Shown here one piece after another: positions 44,801 through 57,372 of a DNA stretch of 64,000 nucleotides. The notes below the pieces were generated by a model that saw only the letters and a list, made by a program, of their open reading frames with translations, made no database searches and had not been told where the DNA came from. Source of the stretch: Dicaeum eximium (taxonomy: Eukaryota; Chordata; Aves; Passeriformes; Dicaeidae); the NCBI GenBank assembly GCA_013396995.1, contig VWZP01008292.1:772742-836741 (forward strand). Reading direction: 5' to 3'. Within the stretch, counting starts at the first letter, position 1, and every line of letters starts with the position of its first letter. The position numbers and the translations under genes are program-made.

Positions 44801-47800
44801 AAATACAAATTTATTGTTGTTTGTTAAATCCTTGTGTTATTGTGTACTTCTGTTCCCTTATTAAGCTGGAGACGAGCAGAACAATTTCTGGTTTATGTGC
44901 TTGTTTGAGCAGAACCATCACTAGTGTAGCATAACCGTGGAGAAGAAGTTGATACCCGTAGGCTGCCCTACAAGCAAGAGGGTATTTCCCCCCAGTTTAT
45001 ACAGTGCCACTGTGCTGTGAGTGCATAGAGGAGCACTACTTTATATTAGCAGTACTTGTGGACATTTGTGTGGCACTGAGTTGCGTGTGTGTGAAGCAAC
45101 AGGATTATCTAAGGAGATGGCTTAGATCTCAGGCTTCTCCAGGGTGGTTTGAAATGAATGAAGGTGGCAGTATTTTGGAGCCTGATGCCTAGAGTTTTAG
45201 CTATCACATCAATCTCTTCCTTTCAATGTGCCTGGAGGATGTTTGTCTGGCAGCTTGCCCTCCCCCAGCTTTCCACTGTCTGACAGACCTATGAGGGTTT
45301 ATGCCATCATTCTTTCTTTCCCATCTTTCTCCTTAGCGTCACCAGAGGGACATGGGAAGAGAAGTTGGCATCCTGATTCCTGTCCCATGAGGACTCACCC
45401 CCAGTGGCTGTGAAGGAAGGGCTTGCTCACCATGATCCCTCTAGAAGTTGCTTCCCCTGACTAATACATCTTTCCAATTGCAATTGTATTCTCTCTCCAG
45501 TCCCAGGGGTTCAGGAACACACAGCCTCTCCAAAAAATCCTGAAGCAAGGAAGGAAAACCAGCAACTGCACAGAAGCTCCTAATGATGCAATTTTTTAGC
45601 CTGATTTCTGATTTCCTTCTGAGCAAGAATGCCTAAGAGTGATGTTGGTGTTGCACTAAACTAGATTTTCAATCCTAATCTTGGAGTGGTGAGCCTAGCC
45701 TAAACAGTTTTCAAAAAAGAGTTGAAAAAAGAGGAAGGTACACTTTAGCTTTTTTTCCTAACCCCTGTCTGAACTTACCTTGCATTGAGCAGATACCAGC
45801 CTGATGAGATGGAATAGCTATTTCTTGCTCTTTGTTTTTCACAGAACTAAATCTAATTTTTTTTTCCATAATAGAGGAACAAACCACAGTAAGGAATTAA
45901 ACATATCACTTTAAGGACTTTGTAAAAGGGACACATATAAAGTCATTTGGCCCAACAGTAATGTCTTGATAACAGAAAAGTTTATAAACATGTATGTGCA
46001 ATAGAAATGTTTCTATTAAATCTATAAAAAATAGTAATAATAGAGCTATTTTTGTTGCACATTAAAGGATTTCTCCTCCACAGCAGTTTTTCCTTGAAAT
46101 TGTGGAAAGTGTAATACATACATTTTTATTAATTGATTTGATCATTGCCATTTGTATCATCTACATCTATTGCCCAAGAGGAGCAAAATTAAGCCAGTAA
46201 ACAGCAGAGAAGCCAGAAGAAAATTAGATTTTAAAAGTCTATCTGACTCTCATTTACACTTTGCAATGCAGGTGTTGAAATCTATTTCTTAACCAGTATA
46301 TTTTAAAATCAAACTGTGCTCCTTTAAATTGCTTAAATAAGATTTGTGCTCCTTTCTGCTTCACAGACCTCCTCTTTCTTAGAAGTGAACTTAAATTGCT
46401 TCAGGAAACAGGAGGCTTCAGAAATGGAAACACCATGTGACAGTGGGGAAGGGCTGTGCTGCCCGAGGAGAGCTCATCCTTTCCGGGGTCACTTTGCAGA
46501 AGCCCCATATTTCTTAGTGTTGGGATGAAAAGGAGAAACAATAAAATATGTGTTTTCAAGGGGGAAAGAAATTGTGCTAAACTGTCTCAGTCGGCCTCTG
46601 CCAGCCCTTTATGTTCCCTTTCAATGTATGGTTAGCTCTCAATTATATTTTTGTTTAACTCAAATTGCTAAAATAACCCCTTGTTTGGAACTGTTTCCAC
46701 ATATAAAGATTTATAGTGCTGGGAATAAAAATCATCATCTGGATTTCATTAAGATTTTCCTGGCAAGTAATTAATGCTGAAAGCATGTTTTGATCAAGCA
46801 TCTCCAATAGCAGCAATGATGAGTTAAAAGCAGCTAGTATTAAGAGATGGGCTCTGAAAGTTTTTGCTAGTTTTCCCAGCCCTCAGCAAACGGTGGTGCT
46901 AGTACCTTATTTTTCATTCCCTGTGTTTCCTCATTTCATGGTCATATCAGCCTCTTGGTGACTGCCAATGAGCGGATCTCATCATAGCTGAAAATTCAGG
47001 AACATGTGCAAAGAAGCCACCCAAATGGACAAGAAATTTGAATATTCTCTGTCCTGGCTTTTTGCTTTAGAATGAGAAGACTGCAGGTATGAATCTGTGA
47101 AAGTAGGTAATTAATTTTTGTTTGTTTGTTTGTGTTTTGATTTATATCTGTTGTGACTTAATTGCATGTCTCTATATACATGTACAGTAAGTCAATATAG
47201 GTTTTTCTGTGTTATACCTGTTGTGCATTTTTGTGTTCTAGACAATGAGAGCAGGACTCTGTCTCAGCCTGCTTTTGGGAGAATTGGCTTTTGGAGCAAT
47301 AATCAGTAAGATGTGGGATGCCCTTTTCCCAAAGCAGAAATGACAGCTTATCTACTGTACTCCAAGTAAAATACACAGTGTACAGCTCCCTATGAAGTTC
47401 CATGTTGCAGAAATACCCATTGGCACCAAAAGAGTGTTTTACATTGTGCACGGGGCTGTGATAACCTTACCCTTGGTAATGCATAATAACTCTTGTCTGT
47501 GTGTAGTGGGGTTATTGATTGTATTGGAAACTATCAGCTACAGGTGTGCATTTGGAGAAATTTCCAGAAAGTACTGATAACTTGGAACATATAGTGTAGC
47601 AGCAAGTGTACAACTCCTGTTAATTTCACCCACTGAAAATTACAAGCTGGAAAAGCCGTTATGAGTTGTTTTGAGAGGTCCGTGTTTTATCATCAGCTTG
47701 AAATTGTGCTCCTGGCTGTTAGTCACTGGGCTGCCAAAATTCAAGTGGCTTGAAGTGTGAGAGCTACTGGACCTGCAGGGCAATAACGGGAAGGAGGTTA

Positions 47801-50800
47801 TTTTATGGCTGATCTCCCTGCATGTGTCGTGTGCTTCCCTCTGATAAGATGCCTGTATCAGCCCCACCTATTAAAGTTGGCTGACACTTCCCATTGCAGA
47901 CTTTGTTTTCAGATGATTATAATGTAGCCAAACTATAACTGTCTGAGTTGAAATCTGACTTCTTCTACTGCTGTGCTGAAGTGCTTCATATGGAAATTAA
48001 TAAAAAAAAAGTTCCCCAGGTTTGGGGTATCTTTTAATAAGGCTAGAGAAATTGTTTTGCACAGTGAAGATAATCTCCTCTTTGTGGAACACTAAATGTA
48101 GTTGTGTGATCTTTGATTTGCAGGTCATGATTTCATGATCTCATTAGTGTGAGGAGAGTCAGTGTAGGCTTTGTATTAATGTAGAAAATGTGGACCCTAA
48201 TGGATTTATTCACATATACTGTATGGGCTGCCAAAGGTATTTTCAAGTCCTGCTTGGCTCTCATATCTTGCCTGAGTGCATCTGTGTTTTCTGAGTGGAG
48301 ACTTGACACTTGGAAGAGAAGTGGCTATTGGCTAAAGGACAGCTTTTATCTCCGTGGAATCAGACCAAATCTGGCCAAGCTGTAAGCTGCTTAAAGAACA
48401 CGTAATTCCAATATGCTCATGCTTGCTGGATGTTTTCAGCCTTATTCCCTACAGTTTATCTCTGTGTGCCCAGGCTGGGACATTCAGGCTGAGCAGATGT
48501 CTCCTGTAACCGAAGTTCTCAAACTGTTGCTGGCCACACTGGCCCTGGACATCATTACAAAGATCAGGGGCTCTTTCTCTCCCTTGCCAATGCTTTATAA
48601 AATTATAATATAAAATTACAAAATTTAAAAGAGTAACAGAGGAGACCTTCATCCAGGGACCAAAGCAAGAGTCTAGGACAGGGGATCTGTCTGTAGAAGA
48701 TCACAGACTACAGGGACTGGAGGCCTATGGGGCAGTGAAAACAGTGTTTGGGTTACTCTGCTGGGTAAAAATAACCAGGATTTAGTGGTCTGGATCAGCT
48801 GGACAAAGTGATTAGAGCAACAAATGAGGAAGGGGGTTGATGCATAAGCAGAGGTTATTTTACCAACCTTGAACAGAAGAAATGGGGCTGGTGGGCCATA
48901 TAGCCAAAGCAGGTGTTTCGTGCAGGAGGGACTGGAATAGTGAAAAAAAAAAGTTCCACTGTAGTGTCTTTGAGAAGATTAACTTCAATCAGAAGGCTAA
49001 GCAGTAAACACCAAAATCAGTTCCAAAAGACAAAATGGGAAGACTTATGTGTGAGAAGGCACCAGCCTAAGAAAGGAGAAAATAAGAGAAGGGACAGAAG
49101 ATGGTTTTGTGGATTTTGTGGTTCTAGTTATTCACATGAATCGAGGGATCAGAACAATGTACATAACTGAAAGAATGTTACTTTGTGTTTCAGACCAAAC
49201 CAACTGTACACAACACCTATTCTAAGTGCATTTGCAATTCTGCAGTGCCAAAGCCTCAGAATGAGTGGATTCCAGAGATAAAATATCCCATGCAACCTTA
49301 ATTTTGTCCTTGCTTATTTACATCAGGAAAATGTTTCCCTTTGCCTAACACATGCACAAAATAGGGGGATTGAACAGTCTGTGAAAGTTCATGTCACAGT
49401 TATTTTAATAGCAAAGGATTTTAATAGTAAAGGATTTTTATAAATATATTACACTAGCTGGCGCAAGGTCCCTCTGAGCTAAACAGCATGTGATATGTTA
49501 GAACAAATTATGAAAGAAATAATTTTTAAACCTGAGCTGTTCTTTTTGAACCAAGAGGAAAATGAAAGCTATGTTAAAGTGTATACCGCAAAGTGGCAAT
49601 GGAAATCTACAAATAGAAAGAATAATGATAACTAGGCTAAGCTCTGATGTTCCTTTACTTTGAATGCCCAAGTTCGCAACTCTGTTCTTCTAATGTTCTA
49701 ATTCTTGGAGGAAATTACTTGGTTTTCTCCACAAGACAGTCCAAAAATATTATATTTCATGCAGAGTGGATGATGCTGGATCAGGACCCAAGAATGAATA
49801 CAGGGGTCACTGAACTGCCCCTATAGGCACTACCTGAAAGTGTGTAAAGGCTGTGCATAGCTTCCACATGAGTTTGAATTACTGCCATGAACTCTGATGG
49901 GTATTTTTTCACCACAAGATCAGTGTTTAATTAAAATTATGCACATTAAAATATGGTGCTTTTTCTCCCCGTCACAATATTGGCAGATGTACATATAGCT
50001 TTATTTTACTTTTGAATCTGCTTGGAAGAACGAAGTGTTTTGTGTATTTAACCTTTTGCAAGTTTGCTTCTGTTTGAAGATTTTGCCTGCTTAGTAAGAG
50101 TAAATGAGCTCCCTGACAGAACAAACCCCTCATGTATTCCAATATTTTTTACCAGATGCTGTCAGCTTGCACCCAGAGAAGGTGAGCACCTAAATTAGGT
50201 ACCTGTTAGGAATGGTCTCTGGTTGTCTGCTCAATGGAAAGGGTTTAATATGTGGTTTAGGGCCCATCCCTTTTCACTCGTTATATGTGAAGCTAAAACG
50301 AGATGTGCATATCAGGAATAAAGTTACATTGTCAAATTAAAGTTCAGCAGTGTGGTGTCTTTTGGTTGTCATCTATTACTGCCTAGAGTCAGTCTTGTTC
50401 ACGCTCACCAGGGCAGAGCTGCCATGAGAAGCCTTTAATGATGAGCCTTCCTTTCATCAGATGCAGCAGAGGGCCCACATACTTCTTGTAAAATCAGAGC
50501 AAATTCTGCCACAAGCAGGTGGAATGTGTGTGATTTTATAATTTACAAAGAGGATGGTTGTAATTTTGGAGAATAAGCTCAAGCTTGAATTCTTGTTAGG
50601 TCATGATAATTGCAAAGGTAAGAAGGGAGAGACAACAATGGGAAAATATCTTTTAATTGGTACTAAGTTGTGATTATGCCTGTTCCCAAGAACAAATTCT
50701 GTTTGCTGTGTGCTGATAGCCCCTGGCTGCACTTAGCAACTTGGGAATTTTGAATTCAGAATAAGAGCTTTGATTCTTTTATTTCCCCACTTTGCATGCC

Positions 50801-51020
50801 TTAAACAGACTGAATCGGCAAGAAGTGAGTAGGCAAGATTTAACTTTATCCAACCAAGTCACATACAAATGAAACCATATGACTACAAACAATAGCTCTT
50901 GTGTCCTATTCCTGCTGTTTGTAGGTCCATATATTGTTCCTTTGGCTTGCTACCAGAAGTCATAAAATGCTTTTAGGCAGCTGTGTCCCATTAAAGCCAC
51001 ATGTTACATTACATCAATAA
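38890..51020. other. Intergenic, mostly unique AT-rich DNA
   Basis: No coding exon recognised. Contents include a purine-rich GGGAAGAGAAGAGAAGAG stretch (about 39768-39797), a CpG-bearing segment at 42555-42615 (CACGCAGCGGGACGTGG, GAACAGCCTCGTG, ACTCACGAGG) and a (TTTG)4 run at 47117-47132. The longest open frames are under 100 codons and unremarkable. Confidence 0.7.
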
Positions 51021-51021
51021 A

Positions 51022-51460
51022 GAACCATAGAAGTGCAGAGCTGACAGGGATTTTAGAGGACCACATTTTTATCTTCATAGACTGGGAAAGGATCAAGCAT
51101 GCCACCCTGGAAGATATTAAAAGCCCTCAGAGGAGGAGATTCCAGAACTCTTCAGGCTATTTTGGTATTTCTCTTCTCTGACTGTTAGATAACTCTGTAA
51201 AATCCAGCCTTAGTATTTTGCATTTTTTTTTCTCATGGTGGACACTGTAAGCTGTTGATTACCATCCTTCTATAGAGCTCTATTACTTATTACTTATTGT
51301 AACATCACTGTCTTATCTGCTCCCAGCCTCCACTGCAGAGAAAAGAAACCCAATTAGCACAATCTTTTTTTATCTTTTCATCACCTTTTCTGTTTAATCT
51401 TCTAATACTGTTACAGTTCTCTGGATGCTGATTTAATTTTTTCTTGGGAATGGATAACAT
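51022..51460 (-). mobile_element. Probable ancient CR1-type LINE remnant
   Basis: ACCATAGAAGTGCAGAGCTG, ACAGGGATTTTAGAGGACCA, GGAAGATATTAAAAGCCCTC, AGAGGAGGAGATTCCAGAAC and GACTGTTAGATAACT follow the order of an older, amniote-wide CR1/L3-like 3' end in reverse orientation. It is much more diverged than the other copies. The right boundary is uncertain. Confidence 0.5.
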
Positions 51461-54400
51461 TAAATTCTTCATCTGATGACCCATCAGTGACCAATATAGC
51501 AATCAATGGCTTCTGGGGATACATGTGATGCATCTGCTGTCTAGTCAAAAATTCTTTCTCTTGTGCTTGTGCATTTGATTATATTCTATAATATTTCTAT
51601 AATGGGAAATTAATATAAACCTATAAATTAATATCTGTCCCTTGGCTATGGCTTAAACAGAAGAACACATGGGTCTGAGTATTAAAAGGATCATCTTTTT
51701 TTACAGTATTTTGGTTAAAAACAAATGATGCAATCACAAGGAGGACTTTTGTTAGCAGTGTCAAGTCTTAAGTCACAAATTTCTGAGTTTTTTCATATTA
51801 AATGGGGAACAGTTTAAAAGGTTAAGACTCATCACACTAAAAAGAGATTAAATAGGGTGTATTTGATAGAAATCTTCAAAGTTATGCATGATGTTAACAC
51901 TTTATAATTTCTTTCAGTATATGAAAGATAACAGAAGCCAGGTTCAAAACAAGCAGAAGATGCAGCAAGTCAATGTGAAAGCATGTTAGGGCTAATTTAC
52001 ATGTGTGGTAGTTTACATATATTAAAGGACATGTGGATAAGTTTGCTAAAGAGATTATGTACATGGTTAGTAAATGTACAAATCAGGGTCAGTAAATGGA
52101 CAAACCAGATGCATTTCACAAAATACTCTGAGGGAGAATAACTGGAGCACAGTAAAATATTCAGAAATATCATAGGTACTTGTTCCCTGAGCATCTGCTT
52201 TTGTTCAGCTCTGAAGGTGTGACACTAGAAGAATTGCCCAGTCTGTGCACTTGTCTGCACCAATGGACCAGTTCCAAGGCTGTCCCAATACCAGAAACCA
52301 AGGCAGTTTCCTAAGAGTGGTGCCTTTTCACCAGAGTTTGAAAGTTACTTTTTTTCCCCTGAGAGGAGAAATACTATCTCTCTACCGCTGAACATTATTT
52401 CTTTAAGGAGGCATTCATGGGGGAATGTGTTTGAGCAATTTACAAATGGCATAGAATGAAATAAAATGCCATTATGATTTAGCAGAACTAAAGAAAAAAA
52501 TGGACAGGAAAGGAAAGAAAGAAAATGGACTCTCCTTCATTAATTGTGATTGAAGAAGTTACAGAAAGTATGCACTAAAAATTAGGAGAAACTGAAGAGG
52601 ATAAAACCCAACCATTCTATTCTGTGCAAGCTTTATTCAAACAAAGGACAGCATTTCAGAATTAGGTGTAGTTGTGATATACATATCATACAGGTAGGTT
52701 CTAATCTGTTCTTACAAATTGTCTTTGCAAAATATGGATACAATGACAAAGGAAGGGAAGGGGGGGAAGAAGGGCAGGAAAATGAAAAAGATGCGGATTG
52801 AGTAAAAAAAAATTGAAAGACTGAAAACTGAAAAGAGATATTAATTTAATGTTTCCTTCTTTGCTAGTTAAGATCCTTTATAATCTGCCAAGTGGCTATA
52901 CCTTTGTGTATAAATTACTTGTTGAAAAGTAAAACAACATTAAGGTAAACTCTAAATGAAGGCTGGAAGTTGAAACAAGCTTCTAAAAAAAAGCCCTGAC
53001 AAAATCCAACCCCTTTACCTAACAAATCATGTCTGGCTGGTGCACCAATGGAAGGCATCAAATCTGCAGTAAGGTCAATGGCATGCAGCATTACCAAAAA
53101 GAGACATCTGTGTTTCAGACCTTGGAAAACAGATAGCACTTTAAAGCATTTGTCTGCACTCCTTAAGCTCTTTCATGAGCATGGAGGAGTTGCACACAAA
53201 CATTATCTGAAAAAATACAGACAAAGTAATTTTTGTGTCAGTGAAAACTCAGAGAGGGCAATAAATCATTCAGAGGAGCAGCCTTCTTTTCTGTCTAGCA
53301 TAAGGACTAACAGATTGGGCTTGCCATACAGCACAAAGTAGAATGTTTGGACAGAATTTGTGGAAAAGAGTTTATTTTTAAATTCAGGACAAAAGGCAGA
53401 GCTCAGGATGGCTATTCTTTGGCAATCAGATAAGAGGAAGATTGATCATCATTATATGGAGGTTGTGCAAGCTTTCTAATTTAGAACTTAAGACACTAGA
53501 AACAGCAAAGTTGCTCTTCAGACTTCAGTGCAAGTTGTGTTTTAATCCTCCCAGAATTTTTGGTTTAAGGAGTAATGTAGTACTTTCATGAACAAAACAA
53601 AAAGTAAACAAATGAAAAGCTACTTCAGATGCCATATTTTCCATAAGTTTGATTGTTTTAAAGCTTTTTTTCTTTTCTTTTTTTGTCTTCCAATGGGGAA
53701 TTTTCCTTGTCAATATATTTATGACAAAAATGGTTCCCCCAAATTCGTATAATGCGTCCATGTCCCAAAGCCACTAAGAGAATATTGCCCCATTGTAGAA
53801 GTCCACACAGCATTTTTTCAGTTTGTTGCTGCACATTTCAAAAGATAAAATTATTCCCCTCAAAAGCTCACAGCTCATCAGCAGAGCAGTGCTGGAGCTG
53901 CAGAGAAGGCAGCTCAGACTGCGCAGTGAACGCGTCTCTTTACTGTCCGCCTCTTGATTTAGCAATTCTTGGGCTAGCTAATTTCTGAAAGGGGTCACAG
54001 TAGCATGGATTTTGAGCTGGTCCAAAAGATACACTCTCTACAAGGTATTCCCCTTATACCTGAGTGGCTGGCTCCTCCCTCTTCCCTTCCCTCCACGTGC
54101 CAGGGCACCCTATGCCAGGGTGCAGTCAGTGCTGTCAGGCACATGCTGTCCCCTCTAGGCGTAGTATGGGATCCTGTCCTGGTTTTTGCCTCTTTTCTGT
54201 TTTTCTTTTCCTCCCCTGTTGTTTACTACTGGGAGCACTGACAGGGTTCGTGGTGAGTCAGTGGTAACCATGGACAAGCTGGCCTGAATTATCTATGAGC
54301 TAAAGACGAATGGAAGGTGACTGGAGAATTAAACAGACCTGTTCCAGCAAGAGGTTAGTGTGTCAAGAGGTTACTGCATGGCTCATGGGGTCCAAGGAGG

Positions 54401-54949
54401 AACATCTTTATGCAGTGGGAGAACTGCAGTGTTCCATTTACTTATGTCCATTGACACAGGCTTAAAGAATTTTTATTAATAGGGTTGGAGGGCATTAATG
54501 AATTAACTTAACAAGCGTGCTGTCTCTTCTGTCTTGTGGATATTAAGTAAGACATGTCTCAAAATTTACCTTATTATATTATTATTGAATTCTCTGTTCT
54601 TTGCAAATGTTAAATGGTCATAGCAATGTAACTATAGATAACTTCACTGAATTTGGCAATGTTGCTATCCAGACCAGCTGGAATTAATTTTTAAGTTATG
54701 ATTTTTATAAGAAATCTAGTGCTGTTCTTACTGTCACATAGTAATTCACTTCTTTCACTAATTTGATAATTGTTTTTTTGGAAAGGGCCATGGATTTCTG
54801 CCAAGCTTTTTCTTCTATAATGTAATACTCTTTGATTCACATAAACCTATTGCTAGCCAGTAAATAATTTTTTAGCATTTGTTCCCTTTGTTGTTTAACA
54901 ATGAAGATAAATTTACAGGAAGATTACCAGAAATATACTCTTGTATTTT

Positions 54950-54951
<2 letters not shown>
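51461..54951. other. Intergenic, no gene recognised
   Basis: AT-rich unique sequence with a purine tract near 52747-52780. A GC-richer pyrimidine patch at 54060-54200 (GGCTCCTCCCTCTTCCCTTC, CTCTAGGCGTAGTATGGG) could be regulatory. Confidence 0.65.

Positions 54952-55032
<81 letters not shown>
54952..55032. repeat. T26 - A-rich 11 nt - T44 homopolymer block
   Basis: T run 54952-54977, then AAAAAAAGAAA 54978-54988, then a T run 54989-55032. It is the longest homopolymer in the window; its length is probably not reliable. Confidence 0.95.
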
Positions 55033-55033
<1 letters not shown>

Positions 55034-56880
55034 AAAAAAAGCAATTTACTTATTTTTATTCTTTCTTCCAGTATCTCCTTAAATACTAATAAATTTTTAA
55101 AAAGATTGGCAGCTCTCCTCTACAAGATAATGCTCAGAATTTGCTATGGGATTAATTGTCTGCACTTATGTACAGATGCACAATTCCACTTACCTCTTGC
55201 TCTCCTGCAGGCTTTTCTTTCTAATTGCAGAGCCAGATAAAGAAAGCATCTGTAGTCTTGTGCAAAAAAAGTGGTCCTGTGCTCTTGGGGAAGCTGAGAT
55301 CCAGTGCGAGCTTTAGGATGGATCGATGCACCCGATTTCTGCAGCCTCAGCTGCCTTGCTGGTAGGAATCATTATCCCAGGGGCTGTAGCTAAAAGGCCA
55401 GAAGCACACATAGGAAATCCATGCTGTTCAGGGGGATGAGTTGAAGAGCAAGCTTGGCTGGGATACTGGACTCTTTAAACCAGGTGCTCAAGTGTGGCTG
55501 GTGACAGAAATCACGCAGGGTGGCTTGAATATTTTCCGTCACAATTTGATGGGATGAAGTCCTGTCTTCCATCACAGTTGACCTACATTCCTAGATACTT
55601 TGCACTGGTCTCCAGTAATAACATCTGAAAAGCGATTCAAATATGTTTAATGACCAACCTTTAAATCCTTTGCAAATGTCCCCTGAGATTTTTCCTTCCC
55701 CATCTCTGATTAATAGGTGTGATCAGATCACTGCAAAGTGCCCGGATTACTGTGGAAATTTTATGAGAAGTGCCAAGAAGTGCCAAATGTCTTTTGGAAC
55801 TGCTCTGCTGCTAGATTAGCAAGCCAAAAATTGCTTTGGTTGCCTCAAATAGTGCCCTAGGGTATAATCTATCAAGTCTTTATCTCTAATAGGTATTGTT
55901 TAATGTTATCTTCAATGAATAATGGATTTGGAAATTCTTTGTCGTTACCAGTTATGCAAGCATTGCACTCTGCTTTTTCTCTAGGCTGCTCTTTTCTTCC
56001 TAATTATCAGTTTTATCATCTGCGATTACATTTGGAAAGCAAGCAAAAGTAAATTTCCTTCAATCTGGCAACAACCCATAAGCTTTCCCCTGAGATCTTA
56101 ACTTTTCTTGCACTTCTCTGCACTTTCCTCTTCATGCAATTAATTCTTTCCTCTTTGTTACTGTTTTCTAGTGCTCCTGGGAAGAGTGGAAGGAAAGGGA
56201 GGAGCGCAGAACAAGCACCATTTTTTTTCTATTTCAGCTCATTCCCCTTTCCGCTTAGTCTAAAATCCTGTTGCATTTCTCACAGATGTTTGGCCATTAG
56301 CTTAAAGTAAACAGAATTCTTTTCATTGCTTTCATTCCTCTTCCTTTTCCTCTTCCTTGTTCCTGTGTCACCCTTACTATTTTTTTTGACACAGGGGAGA
56401 AAATGCTAATCTTTCCTATTGCTCAGACCTGGTTTTCAGCTTTGCTTTGGACATCTTTGCTGTATGCAGTTCAATGCTGAATCACTAATTAAAATTAAGC
56501 CCTTTAAGTAAAATTGAAATTAATAAAAAATAATTAAGTAAATTTAAATTAATCTCTAAGTTTATTTAGACTCTTTTATTAGATGGTACTGCACACACAG
56601 TAAATTTTCAAGCAGCTCGTACTTTGTGTTTTCTCCCCACTGAGGGCTTCACACCCATGCAGGAGTAATTCCTTGCTCTCAGTGAAAACCAGAAAAGCTC
56701 TCTACTACTGTGCTTTGCAAGCTGTCTTGAAATGTCCAGTGTCTGGGATGGTAGCCCAAATGATTCTGCAAGCAAGTGCAGAATCACTGTCTACACAGTC
56801 CAGGAATTAGAAGACAAAACTTCTGGGTTTGGGCATCAGAGATTCAAGAGGTCTGGACTATCTGCCTTGCCAGGAGGGTA
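55033..56880. other. Intergenic, no gene recognised
   Basis: AT-rich unique sequence. Pyrimidine-rich around 56330-56400. Only short frames. Confidence 0.7.
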
Positions 56881-56882
56881 GG

Positions 56883-57372
56883 ATCATAAAATCATTTAAG
56901 TTGGAAAAGACCTTTGAATCCAATCATTAACCCAGCACTTTCCAGTCTACCACTAAGCCACGTCCCTAAGGGCCAGATCTATGTATTTTTAAAACACCTC
57001 CAGGGACAGTGACTCACCACTTCCCTGGGCAACCTGTTTCAATGCTTCTTTCGTGAAGAAATATTTCCTAATATCCAATTTGAACCTCCCCTGATGCAAC
57101 TTGAGGCCATTTCCTCTTGTCCTATCACTCATTACCTGAGAGAACAGACCAACCCTGTACCTGGCTACAATCTCCTTTCAGGTACTTGTAGATGCCTCAC
57201 CTGAGGCTCCTTTCCTCCAGGTTAAACAACCCCAGCTCTACAGCCGCTTCTCATAAAACCTGTGTTCCACACCTTTCACCAGCTCCAGTGCCCTTCTCGG
57301 GACTTGCTCCAGCACCTCAATGTCTTTCTAGAAGTGGGGTGCTCAGAACTGGACATGAACTTGAGGTGTGGA
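56883..57372 (-). mobile_element. CR1 LINE fragment, 5'-truncated
   Basis: Reverse-complement CR1 3' end: ATCATAAAATCATTTAAGTT, GGAAAAGACCTTTGAATCC, ATTAACCCAGCACTTTCCAG, CAACTTGAGGCCATTTCCTC, GGTTAAACAACCCCAGCTC and CAGAACTGGACATGAACTTG. Same subfamily style as the copy at 19383. No intact frame. Confidence 0.95.

Noticed and set aside
54901..55089. Phenylalanine-rich open frame
   Set aside because: Artefact of the T homopolymers.
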